From Ruminococcaceae bacterium UBA7212 (GTDB lineage Bacteria > Bacillota > Clostridia > Oscillospirales > Acutalibacteraceae): a stretch of 50,430 nt of DNA. The first letter of the stretch is position 1. Every line of letters begins with the position of its first letter. Where the stretch lies: the NCBI GenBank assembly GCA_002490525.1, contig DKUE01000014.1:9021-59450 (forward strand), in the 5' to 3' direction. Below the pieces are notes generated by a model. That model worked only from the letters and a program-made list of their open reading frames with translations, was not told where the DNA came from and ran no database searches. Shown here one piece after another: positions 30,767 through 39,189 of the stretch. The translations under genes were made by a program, and so were the position numbers.

Positions 30767-31837
30767 ATGAGAGAACATAAAATTGTGGTTTTAAAAGGTG
30801 ACGGCATCGGTCCTGAAATCGTAGATGAGGCGTTGAAGGTACTGGACGCAGCAGGTGAAAAGTTCGGCTTTCAAATGCAGTATGACGAGCGTTTGATGGG
30901 CGGCGCGGCGATTGACGCGACAGGCGTCCCGCTTCCCAAAGAAACGGTCACTGCCTGCAAGGCGGCAGATTGCGTATTCTTAGGCGCGGTCGGCGGTCCA
31001 AAGTGGGACACGCAACCGGGGGCTAACCGTCCCGAAGCGGGGCTTTTGGGCATTCGCGGGGCACTGGGACTGTATGCAAATCTGCGCCCCGCCACGATTT
31101 TCGAGCCGCTTAAAAGCGCATCCCCTATCAAAGACAGCATCATCGGCGACAGCCTTGATATTATGGTGGTGCGCGAGTTAACAGGCGGCATTTACTTCGG
31201 CGAACGCGGTACATCTACAGAAAACGGCGTGGAAGTCGCGTATGACACCGAAAAATATTCTGTTCCCGAAATTCAGCGCATCGCGCGCACAGCATTTGAA
31301 ATGGCGATGAAACGTAATAAAAAGCTGACAAGCGTGGACAAGGCAAATGTTTTGGACTCCTCCAGACTGTGGAGAAAAACTGTAATCGAAATGTCCAAGG
31401 AATACCCCGAAGTCGAGCTTTCGCATATGTATGTGGATAACTGCGCCATGCAGTTGGTACGCAATCCAAAGCAGTTTGACGTGATTGTCACCTCAAATAT
31501 TTTCGGAGATATTCTCTCGGATGAAGCTTCGATGATTTCCGGCTCTATCGGCATGCTTGCTTCCGCCTCACTCGCCGAAGGCAAATTCGGTCTTTACGAG
31601 CCGATTCACGGCTCCGCCCCCGATATTGCCGGACAGGGTATTGCGAACCCCTTGGCAACCATTCTTTCGGCGGCGATGATGCTTCGCTATTCCTTGGATG
31701 AGCCCGAAGCAGCGAATGCCATTGAGGCGGCAGTCAACAAAGCGCTGAAAGCGGCACGCACCCCCGATATTTTCGAAGATGGGTTTAAAAAGGTCTCCAC
31801 TTCGGAAATGGGCGATATTGTCGCGGCAAACCTGTAA
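30767..31837 (+). CDS. leuB: 3-isopropylmalate dehydrogenase
   Basis: This 356-residue NAD-dependent enzyme oxidises and decarboxylates 3-isopropylmalate in leucine synthesis. Visible motifs are LKGDGIGPEIVDEALKVL, the substrate-binding VVRELTGGIYFGERG, the Lys/Asp region VDKANVLDSSRLWR, DNCAMQLVRNPKQFDVIV and the NAD-binding EPIHGSAPDIAGQGIANPLA. Start ATG 30767 follows AAAGGAG. It is separated from leuA by the methyltransferase and the RAYT unit but has the same direction and no terminator between, so it may still belong to the T-box-controlled transcript. Confidence 0.96.
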   Translation: MREHKIVVLKGDGIGPEIVDEALKVLDAAGEKFGFQMQYDERLMGGAAIDATGVPLPKETVTACKAADCVFLGAVGGPKWDTQPGANRPEAGLLGIRGALGLYANLRPATIFEPLKSASPIKDSIIGDSLDIMVVRELTGGIYFGERGTSTENGVEVAYDTEKYSVPEIQRIARTAFEMAMKRNKKLTSVDKANVLDSSRLWRKTVIEMSKEYPEVELSHMYVDNCAMQLVRNPKQFDVIVTSNIFGDILSDEASMISGSIGMLASASLAEGKFGLYEPIHGSAPDIAGQGIANPLATILSAAMMLRYSLDEPEAANAIEAAVNKALKAARTPDIFEDGFKKVSTSEMGDIVAANL

Positions 31838-31857
31838 AGCAAAAACCATAGAATCAC

Positions 31858-31897
31858 AAAAAAACCATCTCGGTGGAATTCACCGAGATGGTTTTTT
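31858..31897 (+). terminator. Terminator of the leu operon
   Basis: CCATCTCGGTG and CACCGAGATGG form a perfect stem around GAATT, with A-run and T-run flanks. Confidence 0.92.
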
Positions 31898-32685
31898 GCA
31901 TATCCTGTTCCGTTAATATTTTTTCGAAGCTATATCTTGACACCCCATTGAAATCTACTGAAACCTGTGAAACGCGTCATCGGTCGTTCCCTACTTGTCG
32001 TTCTTCGTCTCACGGCGCAGAATGACAGACTTTTTTCAAATCCGTAGGGGCGATTCACGAATCGCCGCCGAAAACATTTCCTGTATTTGCTCGGTATATT
32101 CGCCTGCATAATGTTGCAAATATATTTGTGGACCATCTTCACTTGGTATCTGCACTTCCGGTGGACACAGCTTATAAACCGCACAAAAGCCAGGCAGTGT
32201 ACAACCGAGACCCATGCGCACATAAATTTTCTTGTCATTTTGAATGCCATTGCAATTCTCAAATACAGCTTCGGTAACCGCTTCAGCATAATCGCATAAT
32301 CAATCTGCACCTGAAATGTAGCAATATCGTTTTAAGCAGTTATAATGACAAATTGCATGTTTTCAAAAGACCATCGGTCAAAAATACCGAATATAGATAG
32401 AAACAGTACAAAAGCAATGGTACACCACCAGACTTTAGTAGTTTCTCCTCTGAATTAAATTTCAGCCGCAGCTGATACTGTAATCATAGAGGATTTTTCT
32501 AGAGAACGGAACAACACCGTTTCTGTTTTGTGTCGATTTGTGCGGTATGAGAGACAAGACTGCCAAAAAAATTACGGGGGCGCAATACACGCCCCCGCCT
32601 CTCACTTATACTATCCGATTAACTTTGTGCTATGTGAGATTCTTCGCTTCGCTCAGAATGACACACAACGGACATTCTGCCGAAT
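31898..32685. other. Non-coding repeat-rich gap between leuB and argS
   Basis: No intact gene is visible in about 790 bp. It holds two related stretches ending CAGAATGACA (about 32001-32027 and 32637-32662) and a palindromic GGCGATTCACGAATCGCC (32049-32066) related to 25633-25652. The minus-strand remnant at 32036-32299 also lies here. The pattern suggests accumulation of dispersed small repeats. Confidence 0.6.
32036..32299 (-). pseudogene. Remnant of an unidentified protein gene
   Basis: An open stretch without a proper start reads DYAEAVTEAVFENCNGIQND, then KKIYVRMGLGCTLPGFCAVYK and further polar sequence, before ending in a dispersed repeat. An in-frame TGA (32300-32302) precedes it and no ATG with a ribosome site is found before 32221. 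The composition looks protein-like, so it may be the tail of a dead gene. I do not recognise the family. Confidence 0.35.
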
Positions 32686-34428
32686 TCACATACTTTCCGG
32701 TGCAGAAATCTTGAATGCGTTCAGAAGATTGACCATCACACTGCGCACGGCAAGGCAGAGATGCAAGCGTGCCTGCATAAGCACTTCATCTTCCACGGCA
32801 ATTTTGCACGCATTATAATATTTGTGGAACAGCGTGGCAAGGTTGGTGGCATACCGTGTGATTTTGGCAGGGTCGTAGTTGTTTGCCGCCAAAATAATTT
32901 CATCGGTCAATGCGGCGAGGTGGCGAATCAGTTCGTGTTCCTCAGGCGCGGTCAACCGCTCAAATTCTGCCTTGGTGCAGGCACGCGGCGTAATGCCGTC
33001 CGCCTGTAATTTTTTGAGAATACTGCAAATGCGCGCATTGGCATATTGACAGTAATACACAGGATTCTGCGCATCCTCACTGACCGCAAGTCCCAAATCA
33101 AAGTCGATGGTGGAACCGGGCTCGCGTACATTGAAGAAAAACCGTGCGGAATCAATCGGCACTTCATCCAAAAGGTCTACGAGCGTCACGGCGTTGCCTG
33201 TCCGCTTGGAAACCTTGACGGGCTTGCCGTCTTGCATCAGGTTAACCAATTGCATCAGCACAATGTCCAGACGGTCGCCGTCCAAACCGATGGCGTCCAG
33301 TGCACCCTTCATACGGGCAACATGCCCGTGGTGGTCCGCCCCCCAAACGTCGATTGCCTTTTTGAAGCCGCGCGTCTCCAATTTATTTCTGTGGTAGGCA
33401 ATATCCGCCGCAAAATAGGTCGGATTGCCGTTTTGGCGGATAAGCACATCGTCTTTTAACTCTAATTTATCAATTTGCTCCTGCGTTTTGCCCTGCGCCA
33501 ACAGCTTTGCGGTCTGCACCTCAATATTTTTATACCAAAGTGCGCCGTCCTTTTCATAGGTTTTGCCGTTGGCGGTCAAAATGTCAATAACCTCCCGGAT
33601 TGCGCCCTTATGCAGTTCGCTTTCATGAAACCAAACGTCATACTGAATGCGATATTTGCCGAGCGCCTCTTCGAGACCCGCAATGTTTTTCGGCAATGCG
33701 AATTCTACCAAAGCCGCACGCCGCTCCGCTTCGGATTTTTCTAAATAGCTGTCGCCGTATTCTGCGGCAAACTCCTTGGCCCGCTCCGAAATATCTGCAC
33801 CGTGATAGCTGTCCTCGGGCAGCTCGACTGCATTTTCGCCTTTAAAAATCTGCTGATAGCGAATATCCAAAGAAAGACCGAATTTGTCGATTTGGTTACC
33901 CGCATCATTGATATAAAACTCACGCGTTACCTCGTAGCCCGCCATTTCGAGCACCGCCGCAAGACAGTCGCCGAGTGCGCCGCCGCGCGCGTTGCCGATG
34001 TGCATCGGTCCTGTAGGATTCGCCGAAACAAATTCCACATTAATTTTTTCGCCCTTGCCGTAATCGCTTTTGCCGTAATCCGCGCCCTTTTCGAGGACAT
34101 CCGCCAAAATATCGGCATAAAACGTATCGTTCAAACGGAAATTGATAAATCCCGCACCCGCAACGGAACATTCCGAAAAATAACTGCCGCCGAGGTCGAT
34201 ATATTTTTGAATGATTTGTGCAATTTTAATCGGCGCGGTGTGAAATACCTTTGCGCCTACAAACGCCGCATTGACAGAATAGTCGCCGTTGGCTCTGTCC
34301 TGCGGAATTTCCACATTGAAGGGCGGCATTGCCGCTTCAGGCAGTTCGCCTGCGGCAGTGGCTTTGCCGATGGCTTCCAGCACCAGCGTATGCAGTGCAT
34401 TTTCAGTTTCTTTTACAAGCTTAGACAT
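32686..34428 (-). CDS. argS: Arginyl-tRNA synthetase
   Basis: This 580-residue class I synthetase attaches arginine to tRNA-Arg using ATP. It has the N-terminal tRNA-binding domain, the HIGH-type motif PTGPMHIGNARGGALGD, the KMSKS-type motif KVSKRTGNAVTL, and the C-terminal DALR anticodon-binding domain ending near LHLCLAVRSVMVNLLNAF. ATG follows AAGGAG. It is the last gene of a ddl-DUF1934-argS transcript; the DUF1934-argS pair is common in Firmicutes. Confidence 0.97.
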   Translation of the reverse strand: MSKLVKETENALHTLVLEAIGKATAAGELPEAAMPPFNVEIPQDRANGDYSVNAAFVGAKVFHTAPIKIAQIIQKYIDLGGSYFSECSVAGAGFINFRLNDTFYADILADVLEKGADYGKSDYGKGEKINVEFVSANPTGPMHIGNARGGALGDCLAAVLEMAGYEVTREFYINDAGNQIDKFGLSLDIRYQQIFKGENAVELPEDSYHGADISERAKEFAAEYGDSYLEKSEAERRAALVEFALPKNIAGLEEALGKYRIQYDVWFHESELHKGAIREVIDILTANGKTYEKDGALWYKNIEVQTAKLLAQGKTQEQIDKLELKDDVLIRQNGNPTYFAADIAYHRNKLETRGFKKAIDVWGADHHGHVARMKGALDAIGLDGDRLDIVLMQLVNLMQDGKPVKVSKRTGNAVTLVDLLDEVPIDSARFFFNVREPGSTIDFDLGLAVSEDAQNPVYYCQYANARICSILKKLQADGITPRACTKAEFERLTAPEEHELIRHLAALTDEIILAANNYDPAKITRYATNLATLFHKYYNACKIAVEDEVLMQARLHLCLAVRSVMVNLLNAFKISAPESM

Positions 34429-34448
34429 TCTGTATTTTCTCCTTGCCT

Positions 34449-34874
34449 TTATTTCGGTGAGACAGTCAGCGTCATGCGGTTGTCAATCGGCGCTTGGCTT
34501 TGAAAATCGGTGGAATAACTGAACCGAAGCCGGCCGCCGTCGGCATGCAAAGCATTTTCCACACTTTTGGTGTACAGCCCCATGGTCAACGTGCCGTAAG
34601 GCGTACCGTATACAAAGCTGCCGCGCCGCCCTGCCTCAAACAGCATTTCACTGCTGAAATTACCGTGCCGCGTGACGGACACGGTGTCTTCCCCCGTCAC
34701 GCGTACCGCGGTATCACAGCGGTTTGCATCTTCATCGTATTCTGTGTAGGTGAGCAAAAAACCGTCTTCGGTTTGCGAAAGCGCACCGACAACATCCATT
34801 TCTATCGTTTCGCTTTGCCCATCCATTGTCTGCTGATTGCAGATATGAATGAGCACATCCGTTTTTTTTGCCAT
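34449..34874 (-). CDS. DUF1934 beta-barrel protein
   Basis: This 141-residue protein has a mostly beta pattern with repeated charged strands (VLIHICNQQTMDGQSETIEM, FLLTYTEYDED, GSFVYGTPYGTLTMGLYTKSVE). It is the lipocalin-like DUF1934/YwiB family, typically encoded next to argS as it is here. The biochemical role is unknown. ATG follows AGGAGAAG; the ddl stop is 5 nt upstream and argS begins 20 nt downstream. Confidence 0.88.
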   Translation of the reverse strand: MAKKTDVLIHICNQQTMDGQSETIEMDVVGALSQTEDGFLLTYTEYDEDANRCDTAVRVTGEDTVSVTRHGNFSSEMLFEAGRRGSFVYGTPYGTLTMGLYTKSVENALHADGGRLRFSYSTDFQSQAPIDNRMTLTVSPK

Positions 34875-34879
34875 GTATC

Positions 34880-35956
34880 TTACTTCTCCTGTGCAAGTTT
34901 CAAAAGCCGGTCCAAAAGCGTCGGATACGGTACGCCGCTTTGCTCCATCAGCTTCGGGTACATACTGATAGACGTAAAACCGGGCAAAGTGTTGATTTCG
35001 TTAAACAGTACGCGTCCCGTCTGTTTTTCCAAAAAGAAATCCACACGGGCAAGCCCTTTGCAGCCCATAGCGGTGAATATGCTTAATGCCGCCCTGCGCA
35101 CTGCTTCCTGTGCTTCGGCAGAAATTTTTGCGGGAATTTGCAGTTCGCTCTCGCCGTCAATGTATTTTGCCTCGTATGTATAAACCTCTTCGCTCGGCAC
35201 AATACCGCCGACCATCGATGCCATCGGTTCGCTGTTGCCAAGCACGGCGCACTCCACCTCCAGCGCATCGATTGCCTCTTCCAAAACGACCTTACTGTCT
35301 TCACGGAAAGCAATCTCCATCGCCCGGTCAAATTCCGCTTTGCTTTTCACCTTGGAAATGCCGACGGAAGACCCCGCATTTGCAGGTTTGACAAACAGCG
35401 GCAGACCGAGCTTTTCTATTGCGTGACGTTTAAAATCAGACAGATTATTCATATAGTTATCCCGCGTAATACTGCACCACTTTGCCTGCGCAATATTTAC
35501 GGAATCCGCTACAAGATTGGTGACAGCTTTATCCATACACATCGCGCTCGAGCAAGTGCCGCACCCAACATACGGAATCCCTGCAATTTCCAAAAGCCCC
35601 TGCACCGTGCCGTCCTCGCCGTTTTTGCCGTGCAGAACAGGGAATGCCGCATCGATATGAATAAATTCCGTTCCCGCTTCGCGGAACACTAAAATCCCAT
35701 GGTCACTTCTATCGGGAGAAAGTATGGCCTTCACCAACATCTCAGGTTGTTTCGCCCATCGGTCCGACTCCAAAATACTTGCTTGCAGAACGGACGGGTC
35801 GCCCTCATACAAAAACCATTCGCCCTGCTTTGTAATGCCAAGCATATATACATTGTAACTGCCGCGCGGTATGTTCGCAATCACAGACGCCGCCGATACA
35901 CAGGAAACGTCATGCTCACTCGACACACCGCCGAATAAAACCAGTATGTTTTTCAT
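34880..35956 (-). CDS. ddl: D-alanine--D-alanine ligase
   Basis: This 358-residue ATP-grasp enzyme makes the D-Ala-D-Ala dipeptide for peptidoglycan. N-terminal signature LFGGVSSEHDVSCVSAASV and HGKNGEDGTVQGLLEIAGIPYVGC are present, followed by FVKPANAGSSVGISKVKSK and the metal/ATP residues in RVDFFLEKQTGRVLFNEINTLPGFTSISMYPKL. The residues around the omega loop (VYTYEAKYID) have Tyr-x-Tyr rather than the Phe/Lys pattern of D-Ala-D-Lac ligases, so the D-Ala-D-Ala type is likely. First gene of the ddl-argS operon. Confidence 0.95.
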   Translation of the reverse strand: MKNILVLFGGVSSEHDVSCVSAASVIANIPRGSYNVYMLGITKQGEWFLYEGDPSVLQASILESDRWAKQPEMLVKAILSPDRSDHGILVFREAGTEFIHIDAAFPVLHGKNGEDGTVQGLLEIAGIPYVGCGTCSSAMCMDKAVTNLVADSVNIAQAKWCSITRDNYMNNLSDFKRHAIEKLGLPLFVKPANAGSSVGISKVKSKAEFDRAMEIAFREDSKVVLEEAIDALEVECAVLGNSEPMASMVGGIVPSEEVYTYEAKYIDGESELQIPAKISAEAQEAVRRAALSIFTAMGCKGLARVDFFLEKQTGRVLFNEINTLPGFTSISMYPKLMEQSGVPYPTLLDRLLKLAQEK

Positions 35957-36021
35957 TGGATTTCCACCCCGTGTTTCCGAAAATTCTGACGCAGACCGTC
36001 AAAACATACATATACAGATGA

Positions 36022-36050
36022 ATTATACTATATACGCGTTTTTTTCGCAA
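36022..36050 (-). promoter_or_regulatory. Promoter of the ddl-DUF1934-argS operon
   Basis: On the minus strand TTGCGA (36050-36045) is 17 nt from TATAAT (36027-36022), about 65 nt before the ddl ATG. Confidence 0.75.
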
Positions 36051-36072
36051 TCACAAATCCGAAAAAATTTTA

Positions 36073-36101
36073 ATGACAAACGAAAGCTTTTGTGTTATAC
36101 T
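36073..36101 (+). promoter_or_regulatory. Promoter of the 297-residue hypothetical gene
   Basis: ATGACA (36073-36078), 17 nt, TATACT (36096-36101), 31 nt before the ATG at 36133. It is divergent from the ddl promoter with a 22-bp gap. Confidence 0.6.
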
Positions 36102-36132
36102 TAAAAGGATTACGGACAGGGAGGCAACCCCA

Positions 36133-37026
36133 ATGACGCAAAACGACGCAATTTCTAAAATTTATGCCGGTATCGGTGAAGCACTGTCGGAAAACGGATT
36201 TTCCGCACGCAAACCCGAAGCGGCGGAAAAAGACGCGCTGCCCCTTTTCACCAAGGGCGACAGCACATATATGGAGTTCACAGGTGAAAAAGGCACTGTA
36301 CGTTTGGATTTTTCGGACACGCAGGCGGCTTTGCTGTACGAAGATGACGCAGAAAAATTGCAAAATCTTTCCGTAAACTACTTTGACCCGGAAAGCTTTG
36401 AGGACCGTGACATCAAATCTCTGTGCAACGAGCTTTCAGACAGCATCCGTCAAAAATACAGCACTAAAAAAGGCGGCAAGACCAAAAGCAACAAAATGCC
36501 GGCGCCGGTTTCTCGCTCTGCGGCGAAAAACGGCACACAAAGCTACGACGGCAACACACTTGCGAATCGGCTGACTTCCACCATGTATCCCGATTTAAAA
36601 GAAGCTTACCGCGCCAATTACGAAAAGTACGGCGAATTTTTGGCAGAAGAATTTTTCGTGCATTACGGTACGGCACGCATCATCGGCACCATCAAAATGC
36701 GTGAAAAACAGAGCCTGACGAAGCTTTTCAAAATTTTGAACGATATTTACGAAAACGGCTCCAACGACACACAGAGCCTGATTGCCGTTACCATTTTGGG
36801 CGAGATGAACAACGACCCGCAAATGTGTGAAACGGCGGCGGAGTATATGTGTGATGACATGTGCGAAACTGTACTGCTGGTCAATAAATATCTTGCATCC
36901 GGGAAAGGCAAGCGTGCCAAAGAAAAGCTGAAAAATCCCCCTGCCTACAAACCAAAAAAAGAAAAGAAACCCGGTATGATGGCACAAATGATGGCAGGCG
37001 GGCAGGGCGGTATGCCGCCGATGTAA
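36133..37026 (+). CDS. Hypothetical cytoplasmic protein, two-part architecture
   Basis: This 297-residue protein has no signal peptide or membrane helix. Residues 1-115 form a mixed alpha/beta part. A Lys/Ser-rich linker (about 117-145) joins it to an all-helical part (150-265) with regular spacing that suggests a repeat-type helical fold. The tail is very basic and ends in a Met/Gly-rich stretch (MMAQMMAGGQGGMPPM). Such a tail recalls chaperone or signal-recognition-type ends, but no family is recognised. ATG 36133 follows GGGAGG, and codon use matches the neighbours. Divergent from ddl, followed by a terminator. Confidence 0.75.
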   Translation: MTQNDAISKIYAGIGEALSENGFSARKPEAAEKDALPLFTKGDSTYMEFTGEKGTVRLDFSDTQAALLYEDDAEKLQNLSVNYFDPESFEDRDIKSLCNELSDSIRQKYSTKKGGKTKSNKMPAPVSRSAAKNGTQSYDGNTLANRLTSTMYPDLKEAYRANYEKYGEFLAEEFFVHYGTARIIGTIKMREKQSLTKLFKILNDIYENGSNDTQSLIAVTILGEMNNDPQMCETAAEYMCDDMCETVLLVNKYLASGKGKRAKEKLKNPPAYKPKKEKKPGMMAQMMAGGQGGMPPM

Positions 37027-37061
37027 TCGGCAGACAACCCTAAAAAAACGATACAGAATCC

Positions 37062-37093
37062 CTCGGACAGATTTTTCCTCTGTCCGAGTTTTT
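37062..37093 (+). terminator. Terminator after the hypothetical gene
   Basis: CTCGGACAG (37062-37070) pairs with CTGTCCGAG (37080-37088), followed by TTTTTC. Confidence 0.9.
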
Positions 37094-37116
37094 CTTTTGC
37101 AAATTTTCAAAACGGC

Positions 37117-37160
37117 TTGACAAATCTGCGTATACTGTATATACTGTTTATATACAGTAT
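37117..37160 (+). promoter_or_regulatory. Promoter with overlapping GntR operator
   Basis: TTGACA (37117-37122), 17 nt, TATACT (37140-37145). A perfect 12-bp inverted repeat, ATACTGTATATA (37132-37143) and TATATACAGTAT (37149-37160), covers the -10 box. This is where a GntR repressor would block transcription of its own operon. Confidence 0.85.
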
Positions 37161-37179
37161 GCAAAGGGGGGGATGCAAA

Positions 37180-37554
37180 ATGCATATTTTTATTGACAAC
37201 AAAAGCGGCGTACCGATTTATGACCAGATTTATACGCAAATTAAAAATCATATTATCAGCGGTGAATTGCAGGCGGATACCGCTTTGCCGTCGATACGCT
37301 GTCTTGCAAAAGATTTACGTATCAGCGTAATTACGACAAAACGTGCCTATGATGAACTTGAAAAAGAAGGCTTCATTTACACGGTGGCGGCAAAAGGTTG
37401 TTTTGTCGCACCGAAAAATGTGGAATGGTTGCGGGAAGAAAGCTTAAAAAAGATCGAGGCACATATACAGGAAATTGCACGGCTTGCCGCTTCGTGCGGT
37501 CTCTCGAGACAGGAAATTGCAGATATGGTGTCTGTTTATATGGAGGAATTGTAA
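37180..37554 (+). CDS. GntR family regulator, YtrA type
   Basis: This 124-residue protein has an N-terminal winged helix (VPIYDQIYTQIKNHIISGEL, then LPSIRCLAKDLRISVITTKRAYDELEKEG) and only a short C-terminal dimerisation helix pair. This is the YtrA subfamily, whose members usually sit first in ABC-transporter operons and repress them. The 12-bp inverted repeat on its -10 box is the likely operator. ATG 37180 follows GGGGGGA. Its TAA overlaps the ABC ATG by one base (TAATG). Confidence 0.93.
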   Translation: MHIFIDNKSGVPIYDQIYTQIKNHIISGELQADTALPSIRCLAKDLRISVITTKRAYDELEKEGFIYTVAAKGCFVAPKNVEWLREESLKKIEAHIQEIARLAASCGLSRQEIADMVSVYMEEL

Positions 37555-38399
37555 TGGATGCTTTAGAAATTCAAAATTTGTCAAGAAAGCAGGGCACTTT
37601 TCAACTGGGACCTATACAGCTTCGTCTGCCGGGCGGCTGTATTATGGGTTTGGTCGGTGAAAACGGCGCGGGAAAAACAACGTTGCTGCGTTTAATTTTA
37701 CAAATGCGTAAAAAAGACAGCGGCACAGTCACCGTCTTTGGACGGGACACAGATGCCGCACTGTGCAGTATGAAAGAGGACATCGGCGCGGTTCTGGACG
37801 AGGTCGGTTTTCCCGAATGTCTGACCGCTGTTCAAGTCGGAAAAATTCTCAAAAATGTCTATTCTAATTGGGACAACAGTATTTTTGCCGCTCTGCTTCA
37901 GAAGCTGTCTGTGCCCGCAGATAAACCGTTTCAGACATTTTCCCGCGGCATGAAAATGAAACTGGGCATCGCGGCGGCGCTGTCACATCACCCGAAGCTG
38001 TTGCTGTTAGACGAAGCTACCAACGGCCTTGACCCCGTGGTTCGCGAAGAGATTTTGGATATTCTGCGGGAATTTACAATGCGTGACGACCACGCAGTGC
38101 TGATTTCCTCACATATCGTCAGTGACTTGGAAAAAATTTGTGACTACGTTGCCTTTTTGCACCAAGGCCAATTACTTCTATGCGAAGAAAAAGACCGTTT
38201 GCAGGAGATTTACGGGATGCTGCAATGTGACGCCGCACAGCTTTCGAAAATGGACAGCGACGCGATTCTCGGCAAACGTATCTCGCCTTACGGTGCAGAG
38301 GCGGTCGTGCGTAAAAGTGCTGTTCCCGCGAATTTGCCGCTCGGCGCAGTGAATTTGGAAGAACTGTTTTTGTTTATGATTCGAGGTGAAAATGCATGA
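37554..38399 (+). CDS. ABC transporter ATP-binding protein
   Basis: This 281-residue ATPase has Walker A GLVGENGAGKTTLLRLI, a signature region TFSRGMKMKLGIAAAL (SRGMK variant of LSGGQ), Walker B LLLLDEATNGLDPVV and the switch His in VLISSHIVSDLEK. The C-terminal extension is typical of the CcmA/BcrA/YtrB exporters. Translation is coupled to the GntR gene (TAATG) and to the permease (ATGA overlap). The operon resembles antibiotic- or cell-wall-stress-responsive exporters; the substrate is unknown. Confidence 0.94.
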   Translation: MDALEIQNLSRKQGTFQLGPIQLRLPGGCIMGLVGENGAGKTTLLRLILQMRKKDSGTVTVFGRDTDAALCSMKEDIGAVLDEVGFPECLTAVQVGKILKNVYSNWDNSIFAALLQKLSVPADKPFQTFSRGMKMKLGIAAALSHHPKLLLLDEATNGLDPVVREEILDILREFTMRDDHAVLISSHIVSDLEKICDYVAFLHQGQLLLCEEKDRLQEIYGMLQCDAAQLSKMDSDAILGKRISPYGAEAVVRKSAVPANLPLGAVNLEELFLFMIRGENA

Positions 38400-39025
38400 A
38401 AGGTTTGTTTTTATCGGATTTATATATGGCAAAAAAGTATTGCCGTTCCTATTTTTTGATTATGCTGGTATTTATCGCCGTTTCGTTTTGGGGTAATAAC
38501 AATACATTTTTGATTATATATCCCATCGTTTTGGCGGGAATGATGCCCATCACCCTACTCAGCTACAGCGAACGCTGTAAATGGAATGTGTACTGCGAAA
38601 CATTGCCGCTGACCCGCAGACAAACGGTTGCGGAAAAGTATTTGCTGACTAGTCTCCTGCTGTTCGGCGTATTCCTGCTGATTGCGGCGGTGCAGGGTGC
38701 ACGGTTATCGGCGAATGGCAGCTTTGACATAGGGGAATACGGCGCATTCCTTTCCCCGCTGCTTACAGTAGGACTGCTGAGTCCGAGTATCACATTGCCC
38801 TGCATGTTTAAATACGGCGTGGAAAAGGGCAGAATCGCCTATTATGTCGTGGTGGGCTTTGTCTGCGCTGTGACGGCAGCAGGCACATTCCTTTCGGATG
38901 AGCCGAATCAGGAGGTATCGATACCGCTGCACACGGCTTTTCTGCTTCCCCTGTTCGGCACCGCCGTATTCGTTGTTTCCTATTTCATTTCCGCTAAAGT
39001 ATATGAAAAACGGGAAATTGATTAA
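38396..39025 (+). CDS. ABC-2 type permease subunit
   Basis: This 209-residue, six-helix membrane protein begins MKGLFLSDLYMAKKYCRSYF, with hydrophobic segments at about 20-55, 85-105, 118-140, 147-165 and 180-200. It is the partner of the ATPase encoded just upstream (4-nt ATGA overlap). The ABC-2_membrane family to which it belongs forms small exporters regulated by YtrA-type GntR proteins. There is one permease gene, so the working transporter is probably a homodimer. Confidence 0.87.
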   Translation: MKGLFLSDLYMAKKYCRSYFLIMLVFIAVSFWGNNNTFLIIYPIVLAGMMPITLLSYSERCKWNVYCETLPLTRRQTVAEKYLLTSLLLFGVFLLIAAVQGARLSANGSFDIGEYGAFLSPLLTVGLLSPSITLPCMFKYGVEKGRIAYYVVVGFVCAVTAAGTFLSDEPNQEVSIPLHTAFLLPLFGTAVFVVSYFISAKVYEKREID

Positions 39026-39114
39026 CCGACGCGTACGAACCCAATGCGCCGAAACCTGGCCCTTTCGGTGCGCAGCAGTCAGAAACGCGCGGATTTTTGA
39101 CTGAACAACACGAG

Positions 39115-39155
39115 AAAAGCCCGACAAAGCGCAAAATGCGCCTTGTCGGGCTTTT
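39115..39155. terminator. Bidirectional terminator
   Basis: GCCCGACAA.GCGC and GCGC.TTGTCGGGC form a stem with A-run and T-run flanks, between the permease gene and the convergent cohesin-like gene. Confidence 0.85.
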
Positions 39156-39189
39156 CACTTCAATTTTCTAAAAAAGCAACACAGGTCTT

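Noticed and set aside
31930..32310. 126-residue open frame on the minus strand in the gap after leuB
   Set aside because: It runs through several dispersed repeats, is rich in Arg/Cys without domain pattern and has no ribosome site; a neighbouring frame looks more protein-like but is also broken.
38563..39127. Minus-strand frames over the permease and its terminator
   Set aside because: They are antisense shadows with low-quality composition and no start signals.
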